In this document: positions 17,473-25,695 of the stretch, piece after piece
Layout: each line of letters begins with the position of its first letter
How positions within the stretch are numbered: position 1 is the stretch's first letter
Origin: Paludibacteraceae bacterium
GTDB lineage: Bacteria; Bacteroidota; Bacteroidia; Bacteroidales; Paludibacteraceae
DNA length: 64,000 nucleotides
Assembly (NCBI GenBank): GCA_017625155.1
Contig: JAGALP010000010.1
Coordinates: 62,001 to 126,000 of the forward strand
Direction: 5' to 3'
The notes under the pieces: model-generated
The model's input: only the letters and a program-made list of their open reading frames with translations
Database searches by the model: none
What the model was told of the DNA's origin: nothing
Translations under genes and position numbers: made by a program

Positions 17473-20433
17473 TTATTGTATCTTCACGTTTTTGCGCATA
17501 GATTCGCGTATCATGCTGCGTATTTCGGCGGACTGGGTATCCACTTTGCGGTGGAAGAGTGGTTTGAAGTCTTTGGCGAATCGGCAGGGTGCGAGTTTGA
17601 TGTTCAGGTCGTCTAAGTTACCCGATACATTCACGCCTAAATAGATAGGCGAAAGGACATTCACATCGTAGTTGAAAGTCATGTCCAGGTTGTGTCGTCC
17701 GCCCAATGCCACCATATAGTTGTCAATGGATACGCAGAATGGATATACATCTATTTCTTTCTTGTAAATGGTCATTTCTGCCGATATGCTATCTACTCTG
17801 TTTTCTGTTTTTTTGCTGAACATCAGCAGTTTGGATATGGTGCTGAATGTCTCGTTGTCCAGCACGACTAGGTCTTTGCCGAATATGCTTGCAGCACCAC
17901 GAATGGTGGATGGCTTGATTTCGTATTTGGCGTTGGTATAGGTCTCGGCAGCCAGATGGAACTCGGCTTCACCCTTGAAGGAACGCAGCATAGGCATCAT
18001 GGAGTCTATCTGCGGAATCATGTTCACCAGTTCTTGGATATTGACATCCACCATATGGTAATCAAATCCCACATAGATATGGTTGCGGCGAGGTGTACGA
18101 TACATGGCAGTGAGTTGGAGTTTGGCTGCGTTGCAGATAAAGCCCATCTCTTCCAGCACGAGTGTTCCGTCCTTCACATATATTTTCCCGCCCAAGTTGG
18201 TGGCTGTCTGACCGAAGGCGGTAGCTTTCTTTATTTCTGTATTCAGTGTCAAATCTACATTCTTTGGAACCAAAAATGGCTCACTGTCTGTTTTTTCATT
18301 ACTTGTTTCTGCCTGTTTATTTTCCGTGTCTGCTTCTTCCTCAGTTCCTTCTTCGGCAGACAGTAGTGCCAATAGTTGATCCGCGTCCGTCTGTTCGCTC
18401 ACAAAATTCAACTCACCTTCCAATACGCCTTTGTTACGCATCCAGCGACCGATGTTGCGCAATTCGCCAGTGAGTGCGAAGTCGGAGTTGCCGATGATGA
18501 GTTTGGATTGCTCGATTTTGCACTCGCGATTGGTATAGGCGAAGTCTATCTCGGGTATTACGATGTTTTGTTCCCAATCTGCCAGATCCACCTTGGCATG
18601 TTGCATGCTTACGGATAGGCGTGGGTTCCATTTCAGCAATAGGTTGTTGCCTCCTTTGGGGTTGTAGCGTGCTGCGGCTTCTATGCTGATGTGTTGGGTA
18701 TTGAGGTTCGCTACATTGGGCATTTGTGCAGCCACTTGGTTGGACTGTAGGGTGGCTTTGAGGCGTGGTGCTTGCAGTTGTGCGGTGAGGGTATAGGCCT
18801 GAATGTCGGCTTGCATGTCGGTATAATGTCCCGACAACCTATTAAACGCGATGCGCGCGTCCACGACAGGCATCACAGTAGTGTCTGTGGTGTGGTATGC
18901 CACGTATGCCTGTATATCGGGTTGGTCAATCACTACCTCCATGCTATCCATGGCAGCGTGCAGTGGCTCTGTTGATTGTAGGGATAGGGTAGCGTGCCAA
19001 AGTGGGTTGTCGCCCAAGATGTTGTTGGCTTCTATGGCTATGTGTGTGTTGCCCAAGTCTGCCTGTAGGGGTTGTGCCATACGGATGTCTGCACCATCGG
19101 TGTGGAGGGTGGCTTGCAACCAGTCCACCTCTTGGCGTGAGGGTTGGCTGTTGGGTATTTGGAATGTCAGACGGTTATTAGGCAGTTTGGCTGCTATTCC
19201 ATTGGCGTTGTATGCTATTCCCATCAGTTGCAGGTCGCCTGCCACTTTACCTTTGTGCAAGTCCATCTCCATCAGGTCATCCAGATACATCTGCACGCTA
19301 GCTGTACCTTTCACTCGCCCTGCTACCTGCATGTCTTTGGGCAAGAACTGTCTGACATCTGCCACTCGTACATCCATATCGGCGGATAGGTTCGCCCATA
19401 GGTTGCCTAATGGGTCTTTGACTTCGCCTTGGGCTTGCAGGGAGGTCTGTTTGGTATGGGCAGCGAGGTTGTGAATGGTTACGCTGGAGGCGTTGCCGTC
19501 GGCCATGTTGATAGCAGCAGTAGCATCCAAGGATGCTGAGCCACCCTGAATGAGTTGTGCGATGTCTTTGGGCAGCGTGAATGGCAAGAGTGGCATAACG
19601 GAATCCACTTGCCAGTCGTTGAGCGTTAGGCGCATGTCGGTCTGGAGCGTGTCGCCTGCTTCAGCCCAACCATTGAGCGATAAGCCCAGGGTATTGACTG
19701 ATAGTTGTGCGTTGCGCAGATTGACACGCATGCGTGCCAAATCCACGGCGGCAGGTATATGTGCCTTGAAGCTTAGACCTTGTGCGTAGGTGGTATTGCC
19801 GATTGTGGCAACAATGTCCTCGGCGTGGAGAGTAGCCCGTATATCGTCCCAATTGGCTATGTTGGCGATGATAGATGTATGCCCGAGTGTGGCGGAGATG
19901 GAGTCGGGGAGACTCTCGTAACCAAGTGATTTGGCGGAGATAGCCAACTCGCCTACCTTAATCTGCTCAAAGGGCAATGCCATGGTGGTTGTGTCCTCGG
20001 CGGTCGTGTCGGAGGGTAATGCCAGCACATCGTAGTTGGCGATGCCATCGGCTGCTACGTAGATGTTCGCCAGTAGGTTGGGCATGCGGAGGGTAGGGAT
20101 GGATAGGGTGTGCTCGTTGAGCAGTGCCATGACGTCCACGCTTGTTACGGCATGGGGTACGCTGAGCACGGTGTCGCTGGGTGCACCTTCCACAGGATTG
20201 ACTATGGTTAGGCTGTCAATTGCCAACCCGAAGTGCGGGAAGGTGGAGAAGAAGGTCAGTTCCACCTTGCCGATATGATGCTCGCACTTCACATATTCGT
20301 TTGCCACATTGCGCACGATAGGGGTCAAGCGTTCGGGGGTGAATACCACCCATAGTGCTGACCCTATTACTATTGCCAACAATAGGATGATACAGCCCAA
20401 TGTGATACCGAATATTTTGAGTGCTTTTTTCAT
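17473..20433 (-). CDS. AsmA-like protein
   Basis: 986 residues with one N-terminal membrane segment (about 8-32) and a long beta-strand-rich body. The start KALKIFGITLGCIILLLAI followed by RNVANEYVKCEHHIGKVELTF and FPHFGLAIDSLTI is the AsmA N-terminal pattern, and the C-terminal part (YDVNVLSPIYLGVNVSGNLDDLNIKL) fits AsmA_2. Bridge-like AsmA proteins carry lipids between the inner and outer membranes; for this member that is inferred. An acidic low-complexity stretch (SAEEGTEEEADTENKQAE, about residue 695) is probably a disordered loop. Confidence 0.85.
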   Translation of the reverse strand: MKKALKIFGITLGCIILLLAIVIGSALWVVFTPERLTPIVRNVANEYVKCEHHIGKVELTFFSTFPHFGLAIDSLTIVNPVEGAPSDTVLSVPHAVTSVDVMALLNEHTLSIPTLRMPNLLANIYVAADGIANYDVLALPSDTTAEDTTTMALPFEQIKVGELAISAKSLGYESLPDSISATLGHTSIIANIANWDDIRATLHAEDIVATIGNTTYAQGLSFKAHIPAAVDLARMRVNLRNAQLSVNTLGLSLNGWAEAGDTLQTDMRLTLNDWQVDSVMPLLPFTLPKDIAQLIQGGSASLDATAAINMADGNASSVTIHNLAAHTKQTSLQAQGEVKDPLGNLWANLSADMDVRVADVRQFLPKDMQVAGRVKGTASVQMYLDDLMEMDLHKGKVAGDLQLMGIAYNANGIAAKLPNNRLTFQIPNSQPSRQEVDWLQATLHTDGADIRMAQPLQADLGNTHIAIEANNILGDNPLWHATLSLQSTEPLHAAMDSMEVVIDQPDIQAYVAYHTTDTTVMPVVDARIAFNRLSGHYTDMQADIQAYTLTAQLQAPRLKATLQSNQVAAQMPNVANLNTQHISIEAAARYNPKGGNNLLLKWNPRLSVSMQHAKVDLADWEQNIVIPEIDFAYTNRECKIEQSKLIIGNSDFALTGELRNIGRWMRNKGVLEGELNFVSEQTDADQLLALLSAEEGTEEEADTENKQAETSNEKTDSEPFLVPKNVDLTLNTEIKKATAFGQTATNLGGKIYVKDGTLVLEEMGFICNAAKLQLTAMYRTPRRNHIYVGFDYHMVDVNIQELVNMIPQIDSMMPMLRSFKGEAEFHLAAETYTNAKYEIKPSTIRGAASIFGKDLVVLDNETFSTISKLLMFSKKTENRVDSISAEMTIYKKEIDVYPFCVSIDNYMVALGGRHNLDMTFNYDVNVLSPIYLGVNVSGNLDDLNIKLAPCRFAKDFKPLFHRKVDTQSAEIRSMIRESMRKNVKIQ

Positions 20434-20451
20434 ATCTGCGTAGTAAATAGG

Positions 20452-20874
20452 TTAGTTCTTCTCTACTACTTTGTCAAACGAATGTGTAGTGCCGAAGTTG
20501 TCTTTGTACTGTAACTCGGTGTCGGTGAGTTTGGTAACAACATATATTTTGGGTATTTCTGCGCCACCGTTGTCCATTAGGTGAATCTCGGTGAGGTCGC
20601 TTTTCACGAGTTTGTATTTGAACCAACCGTTGCCGTATGGCTGGAGGTCTGACTCGAATATGTCTTCGCTCTCATCCCATTCGCACCCATACTTGTATTC
20701 GCCCGTTTCATCTTGCTCTGCGGTGAAGCGCACGTATGCTTCGGTGCCTGTCTCTTGCCACAAACCCAATAGGTCTGCTTCTACAAAATCTGGTTCATTA
20801 CTAGGACCAAAACATGATGTCATCGCAATTGCGACCACAACCAAAAAAACAACTACTAAACTTCTTTGTTTCAT
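20452..20874 (-). CDS. small lipoprotein, lipocalin-like
   Basis: 140 residues. A type II signal with lipobox MTSC is at about residues 17-20. The mature part has the pattern LLGLWQETGTEAYVRFTAE ... TDTELQYKDNFG, alternating short strands seen in lipocalin-like lipoproteins of Bacteroidales. It lies between asmA (18 bp) and ileS (4 bp) in one transcript. No specific function can be given. Confidence 0.65.
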   Translation of the reverse strand: MKQRSLVVVFLVVVAIAMTSCFGPSNEPDFVEADLLGLWQETGTEAYVRFTAEQDETGEYKYGCEWDESEDIFESDLQPYGNGWFKYKLVKSDLTEIHLMDNGGAEIPKIYVVTKLTDTELQYKDNFGTTHSFDKVVEKN

Positions 20875-20878
20875 ATGC

Positions 20879-23800
20879 TTATGCTTTATTAATTACACAC
20901 TTAACTGCATATCCATCCATCTCTAATACTTGCTCTGTACCTGGATTATCTACCAATTCGAGTGAAGTAGCCAACACTTGCGAAGCGATATACTCGTTGC
21001 AGTTCTTCACTGCTGCGGCAATCTCCTCACGATTCTCCAGTTGTACGGCAATGCGGTCGGTGATCTCCAAGCCAGAGGACTTGCGCAGGTTCTGAATACG
21101 GTTGATAAGTTCGCGCGCGATACCTTCTTCAATCAGCGCAGGGGTGAGTTCGATGTCAAGAGCAATGGTGATAGTGCCATTGTTTGCCACGAGCCAACCT
21201 GGCATATCCTCGGTGATGATGTCCACGTCTTCTGCGGCTAACGCATAACCGCAGAGTTCAAAGGTTCCAGCCGTTTCAAAAGTTGAAATGTCGTCTTGGC
21301 TCATTTGTGCGATAGCAGCAGCCAGTTGCTTCATCATACCGCCCACTTTCTTGCCGAGTACCTTGAAGTTTGGTTTAATTTTCTTCACGAGTTTGATTTC
21401 CGAATCCTCGGCACGTACGATAACCATCTCCTTCACATTCACCTCGCTCTTGATAAGGTCTTGTACGCGGAGCAGTGCCTCAAGGGTCTCTTGGTCTGGC
21501 GCAGGGATAACGGCTTTTTGGAGTGGTTGGCGCACGTTCTTCTCGGCACGCTTGCGCAGCGAGAGAATCATGGATGTGGCTTGTTGTGCGAGCGACATAC
21601 TGCGCTCGAGATCGAGGTTAATGAGTGCCTCATCTGCCACAGGCCATGTGCTCAAATGTACGGTTTCGCCCACGAGGTCGCGGTAGAGGCGGTCGGCATA
21701 GAATGGTGCGTTAGGCGCCATGAGTTGGGCCACAGTCTTGAGGCAGGTATAGAGGGTGTAGTATGCTGCTTGCTTATCGGCATCCATCTCGCCACCCCAG
21801 AAACGCTTACGGTTGAGGCGTACGTACCAGTTGCTCAGGTCATCTTGTACGAAGTCCGAGATAGCGCGACCCGCTTTTGTTGGCTCGTATGCCTCGTATG
21901 CGGCAGTCACCTCCTTGATGAGGGAGTTGAGTTTGCTCAGAATCCACTTGTCGATTTCAGAGTCGGGAGTCGCGAGTCCAGAGTCAGGGTTCCAACCATC
22001 CACATTGGCGTAGAGCGCGAAGAAGCCGTAGGTGTTGTAGAGGGTGCCGAAGAACTTACGGCGAATCTCGTCCACACCTTCTGGGTCGAATTTCAGGTTC
22101 TCCCATGGGCTGGAGTTGGTGAGCATATACCAACGTACTGCGTCTGCTCCGTATTTGTCGAGTGCGCTGAATGGATCGACTGCATTGCCCAATCGTTTGG
22201 ACATCTTGTTGCCGTTCTTATCGAGTACGAGACCGTTGCTAATCACGTTCTTGTATGCCACGCTGCCTTCAATCATTGTATGGATAGCGTGGAGGGTGAA
22301 GAACCATCCGCGTGTTTGGTCCACACCTTCGGAGATGAAGTCTGCGGTGCGTGGTGCATCTTGATTCTCGAATGGGTAGTGGTTTTGTGCGTAAGGCATT
22401 GCGCCCGAATCAAACCATACGTCAATGAGGTCAAGTTCGCGCTTCATTGGTTTGCCCGAAGGAGAGCAGAGGATGATATTATCCACGTATGGACGGTGGA
22501 GGTCAATCACACTTGGGTCGTAGTTCTCTTTGGAGTAGTCGCCTACGATATGTTTTGGCCATGGGTTCTCGGTCATGAAGCCCGCAGCGATAGACTTGTC
22601 AATCTCCTGCATGAGTTCGGCAATAGAACCGATGCAGAGTTCCTCTTGTCCGTCCTCGGTGCGCCAGATTGGGAGTGGTGTACCCCAATAGCGTGAGCGA
22701 GAGAGGTTCCAGTCATTGAGGTTCTCGAGCCACTTGCCAAAGCGACCTGTACCAGTGGATTCGGGTTGCCAATTGATGGTCTCATTGAGTGCCATCATCT
22801 CCTCGCGCGCTTTGGTCGAGCGGATAAACCACGAGTCGAGCGGATAGTAGAGGACGGGCTTGTCTGTACGCCAACAGTGTGGGTAGTTGTGCACATGCTT
22901 CTCAATGCGGAACGCTTTGTTCTCGCCTTTCAGCCAGATACAGATACTCACATCCAAAGTCTCGTCTTTGTCGGTGAGAGTAGGGTCATAAGCGTTCTTC
23001 ACGAAGCGACCAGCCCATGGCTCGTATGCCTCTACGTGTACTTGGTTCTTCACAAACTCCTCATCAAGGTCGTCGAGGTTGAAGAACTTACCTGTCATGT
23101 CCACCATTGGGCGTTGCTCGCCTTTCTTGGTGATGAACGCCATGCCTGGTACGCCTGCTTTCTTTGCCACAAAGGCATCATCTGCACCAAAAGTAGGAGC
23201 AATATGCACGATACCTGTACCATCTTCGGTGGTTACATAATCGCCGAGGATGATCTTGAAGGCACCCTCTCCAGGATTAGCCCAAGGGATGAGTTGCTCG
23301 TATTGGATACCCTCGAGGTCGGTACCTTTGCCGCGCCAAAGGACTTCTGGTGCTTCGCCGAGTTCTTTGGCATAAGCAGCAAGGCGCGCCTCAGCGAGGA
23401 GGTAGAGGGCTTCGATCTTGGTATAAGGGTTTTCGCCTTTGACGATGACATAGTCAATCTTTGGTCCTACGCAGAGGGCAGTGTTGCTTGGAAGCGTCCA
23501 AGGGGTAGTTGTCCATGCAAGAGCGTAGAGAGGCAATTGGCAATTGGCGATTGGCGATTGGCTCTTAATGAGGAACTGTGCCGTACACGTCGTGTCCTTC
23601 ACATCGCGGTAGCAGCCAGGTTGGTTCAACTCGTGCGAGGAGAGGCCCGTACCTGCTGCGGGCGAGTAGGGTTGGATAGTGTAACCTTTGTACAAATAGC
23701 CCTTCTTGTACAACTCTTTGAGCAGCCACCACAATGTCTCGATAAACTTGTTATCGTAGGTGATATATGGATTATCGAGGTCCACCCAATAGCCCATTTG

Positions 23801-24211
23801 TTTGGTGAGGTTGGTCCATTCTTGGGTGTATTTCATCACCTCGCGACGGCAGGCAGCGTTGTATTCGTCCACGCTGATTTTCTTGCCGATGTCCTCTTTG
23901 GTGATACCGAGCAGTTTCTCCACGCCCAACTCTACAGGCAAACCGTGGGTGTCCCAACCTGCTTTGCGCTTCACTTGATAGCCCTGCATGGTCTTGAAGC
24001 GGCAGAATGTATCTTTGATTGTACGAGCCATCACGTGGTGAATACCTGGCATACCGTTTGCCGAAGGAGGACCTTCAAAGAAGAGGAACGAAGGGCATCC
24101 TTCGCGTGTTTCAATACTCTGGTGGAACAAATCTTCCTTCTCCCATTGCGCAAGGATTTCCTTGCTCAATTCTGCCAAATTCAGTTGTTTGTACTCGTTA
24201 AAATGTTTCAT
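20879..24211 (-). CDS. ileS: isoleucine--tRNA ligase
   Basis: 1110 residues, the length of the longer IleRS class. The class I signatures are present: GIHH (HIGH, residues 56-59) and KMSKRLGN (KMSKS, about 665). The editing-domain motif WTTTPWTLPSNTA is intact. It charges tRNA-Ile. Two heptamer arrays lie inside the coding sequence, at 23532-23566 (giving SPIANCQLP) and 21960-21987 (giving NPDSGLATPDSEID), both at apparent loop positions. First gene of the operon ileS-lipoprotein-asmA-M3 peptidase, with its promoter at 24325-24356. Confidence 0.97.
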   Translation of the reverse strand: MKHFNEYKQLNLAELSKEILAQWEKEDLFHQSIETREGCPSFLFFEGPPSANGMPGIHHVMARTIKDTFCRFKTMQGYQVKRKAGWDTHGLPVELGVEKLLGITKEDIGKKISVDEYNAACRREVMKYTQEWTNLTKQMGYWVDLDNPYITYDNKFIETLWWLLKELYKKGYLYKGYTIQPYSPAAGTGLSSHELNQPGCYRDVKDTTCTAQFLIKSQSPIANCQLPLYALAWTTTPWTLPSNTALCVGPKIDYVIVKGENPYTKIEALYLLAEARLAAYAKELGEAPEVLWRGKGTDLEGIQYEQLIPWANPGEGAFKIILGDYVTTEDGTGIVHIAPTFGADDAFVAKKAGVPGMAFITKKGEQRPMVDMTGKFFNLDDLDEEFVKNQVHVEAYEPWAGRFVKNAYDPTLTDKDETLDVSICIWLKGENKAFRIEKHVHNYPHCWRTDKPVLYYPLDSWFIRSTKAREEMMALNETINWQPESTGTGRFGKWLENLNDWNLSRSRYWGTPLPIWRTEDGQEELCIGSIAELMQEIDKSIAAGFMTENPWPKHIVGDYSKENYDPSVIDLHRPYVDNIILCSPSGKPMKRELDLIDVWFDSGAMPYAQNHYPFENQDAPRTADFISEGVDQTRGWFFTLHAIHTMIEGSVAYKNVISNGLVLDKNGNKMSKRLGNAVDPFSALDKYGADAVRWYMLTNSSPWENLKFDPEGVDEIRRKFFGTLYNTYGFFALYANVDGWNPDSGLATPDSEIDKWILSKLNSLIKEVTAAYEAYEPTKAGRAISDFVQDDLSNWYVRLNRKRFWGGEMDADKQAAYYTLYTCLKTVAQLMAPNAPFYADRLYRDLVGETVHLSTWPVADEALINLDLERSMSLAQQATSMILSLRKRAEKNVRQPLQKAVIPAPDQETLEALLRVQDLIKSEVNVKEMVIVRAEDSEIKLVKKIKPNFKVLGKKVGGMMKQLAAAIAQMSQDDISTFETAGTFELCGYALAAEDVDIITEDMPGWLVANNGTITIALDIELTPALIEEGIARELINRIQNLRKSSGLEITDRIAVQLENREEIAAAVKNCNEYIASQVLATSLELVDNPGTEQVLEMDGYAVKCVINKA
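21960..21987. repeat. 7-bp tandem repeat inside ileS
   Basis: Four heptamers on the plus strand: gagtcgg, gagtcgc, gagtcca, gagtcag. The same type of unit occurs in the RluA-type gene at 34473-34500. Confidence 0.8.
23532..23566. repeat. 7-bp tandem repeat inside ileS
   Basis: Units ggcaatt, ggcaatt, ggcgatt, ggcgatt and a decayed ggctctt on the plus strand (gccaatn when read along the gene). The same heptamer is at 61681-61701 in the receptor gene. Confidence 0.8.
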
Positions 24212-24324
24212 TATTAGTGTATATTGCTGTTAATGTTATTGTATGTTCTGTTTTATGTTTCTAGGTGTGTGTTCCGCGTGTTAGTGCGAGCGTATGCGCA
24301 AGCACGCGCACGATAAAAAGCCTG

Positions 24325-24356
24325 CAAAGGTAGTGATTTTTTTTGAAATAAACAAA
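24325..24356 (-). promoter_or_regulatory. promoter of the ileS operon
   Basis: Minus-strand TTTG (24353-24356), 20 bp, TACCTTTG (24325-24332). The leader to the ATG at 24211 is about 110 nt and GC-rich near its start (gcgcaagcacgcgcacg). Confidence 0.85.
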
Positions 24357-24401
24357 AATTATCCACGTTTTCAGTTAAAAAAAAATTTTTTCGCAATTTG
24401 T

Positions 24402-24433
24402 TTTGCACATCTCATAAAAATGTTTTACCTTTG
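24402..24433 (+). promoter_or_regulatory. promoter of the 112-residue protein gene
   Basis: TTTG (24402-24405), 20 bp, TACCTTTG (24426-24433), divergent from the ileS promoter. The transcript would begin just before the 11-bp repeat array, so the array lies in the 5' leader. Confidence 0.85.
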
Positions 24434-24439
24434 CAATCC

Positions 24440-24494
24440 CTTTTCAATTACGTAGGATATACGTACCATATACGTAGGATATACGTAACATAAT
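24440..24494. repeat. 11-bp-period array with TACGTA cores
   Basis: Units cttttcaatta, cgtaggatata, cgtaccatata, cgtaggatata, cgtaacataat. Unit order and sequence match the 3' part of the array at 55250-55315, including the entry unit ctt(t/a)tcaatta. The array lies between the promoter and the start codon of the gene at 24537. Confidence 0.9.
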
Positions 24495-24536
24495 GCTACC
24501 TTTAAGCAATCATTAACCTATCAATATTAGAATATT

Positions 24537-24875
24537 ATGGCAAAAGTAACTCCTATTCATCCTATTGCTTCTTTATCTGGAGCAATTGTCAAAAAAGATG
24601 GCTCATGTTTTCGTACTCGCAACGGAAAGACCCATGTTTACAAAGTAGTTAACCCATTCAAGGGAGAACCAACTGAAAATCAGAATGCTATGCGCAAGAA
24701 TTTTGGTGATTGTGTGCGTCAAGCAAGTGTTATTCTCAATTCGCCAGAGTTGCGTGCTGAGTGGCAAGCTCGTTTTGATAGTTATCTCAAAGATGTCAAT
24801 CGACATCCTCAGTCTTACCCCAATCCATCATCTACTCTGCGCGGATTTATCATCTCGCAATTGCATAAACAATAA
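24537..24875 (+). CDS. conserved-looking small protein of unknown function
   Basis: 112 residues, basic, without a signal peptide or membrane segment. It reads MAKVTPIHPIASLSGAIVKK with later SCFRTRNGKTHVYKVVNPF and NRHPQSYPNPSSTLRGFIISQL. I do not recognise the family. A good promoter, a clean ATG and normal codon use argue that it is real. The leader holds four TACGTA-type 11-bp units, which could be a binding site for a regulator. It precedes the SGNH esterase gene, with a 96-bp gap holding an imperfect inverted repeat (24883-24892 / 24926-24935). Confidence 0.65.
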   Translation: MAKVTPIHPIASLSGAIVKKDGSCFRTRNGKTHVYKVVNPFKGEPTENQNAMRKNFGDCVRQASVILNSPELRAEWQARFDSYLKDVNRHPQSYPNPSSTLRGFIISQLHKQ

Positions 24876-24971
24876 TACGACTACAGATATTACGAAATAT
24901 GCGATTTTGTCCGATTTCATCGGTATAATATCTGTGAAATCAAGTGTAAAATAGCGCAATTTATAACGAAT

Positions 24972-25670
24972 ATGAAACGTATCTTATTTCCTCTTTTTCT
25001 TGTAGCAATCACAGCCACACTATTTGCTCAAGATGATTGGGCGCAACACGAACGCTATGCTGCCCATAACGACACTGTTATGGCTCGAAATAGAATGCCC
25101 GAATATGGTTACAACAAGTTGGCAAAGTCCCGCCGTGTGGAAGCTGTACTGATGGGCAACTCTATCACCGACAATTGGGCAAAATTCCACCCAAAGTTCT
25201 TTGCGGAAAACAACTTTGTCGGACGCGGAATCAGTGGACAGGTCACCTCGCAAATGCTCTGTCGTTTCCAATCTGACGTGATTGCTCTCCGTCCTAAAAT
25301 GGTTATCATTATGGCAGGTACCAATGATATAGCTCAAAACAATGGCTACATCTCCCATGAGCATATCCTGCAAAATATCCAATCCATGTGCGAGTTGGCA
25401 AAGCAAAACAAGATTCGTCCTGTGCTCTGCTCTTGTCTGCCTGCTGCGGCATTCAAATGGCGTCCCGAAATGAAACCCGCCGAGGATATCAAACGCCTCA
25501 ACGAGATGATTCAAGAATATGCTAAAGCCAACAAAATCACCTACATCGACTACCATTCGGCGCTCGTAGATGAACACGGTGGACTGCCTGAAAAATACGC
25601 TGCCGACGGCGTGCATCCTAACATGGACGGCTATGCTATCATGGAGCAAATTCTTCTTGACAATTTATAA
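24972..25670 (+). CDS. secreted SGNH/GDSL-type esterase
   Basis: 232 residues with a signal peptide ending near LFAQ (about 1-20). The SGNH blocks are present: nucleophile S64 in MGNSITDNW, block II glycine in GRGISGQ, GTNDI at about 118-122, and D212/H215 in DGVHPNMDGY. The family includes carbohydrate O-acetylesterases and lysophospholipases. Next to a GHL10 glycosidase gene, an esterase acting on acetylated peptidoglycan sugars is plausible but unproven. The following GHL10 gene starts 25 bp after the stop, so the two form an operon. Confidence 0.85.
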   Translation: MKRILFPLFLVAITATLFAQDDWAQHERYAAHNDTVMARNRMPEYGYNKLAKSRRVEAVLMGNSITDNWAKFHPKFFAENNFVGRGISGQVTSQMLCRFQSDVIALRPKMVIIMAGTNDIAQNNGYISHEHILQNIQSMCELAKQNKIRPVLCSCLPAAAFKWRPEMKPAEDIKRLNEMIQEYAKANKITYIDYHSALVDEHGGLPEKYAADGVHPNMDGYAIMEQILLDNL

Positions 25671-25695
25671 AATGCAAATAAACAAGAAACAATTT

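Noticed and set aside
21296..24217. Very long open frames (466 and 483 codons) on the plus strand opposite ileS.
   Set aside because: They mirror the codon bias of ileS; their translations are rich in His/Cys/Val with no domain, and no promoter or start signal is present.
24883..24935. Inverted repeat acagatatta / taatatctgt as a terminator of the 112-residue gene.
   Set aside because: The loop is over 30 nt and no T-run follows; it may be an incidental AT-rich match, so transcription may continue into the SGNH gene.
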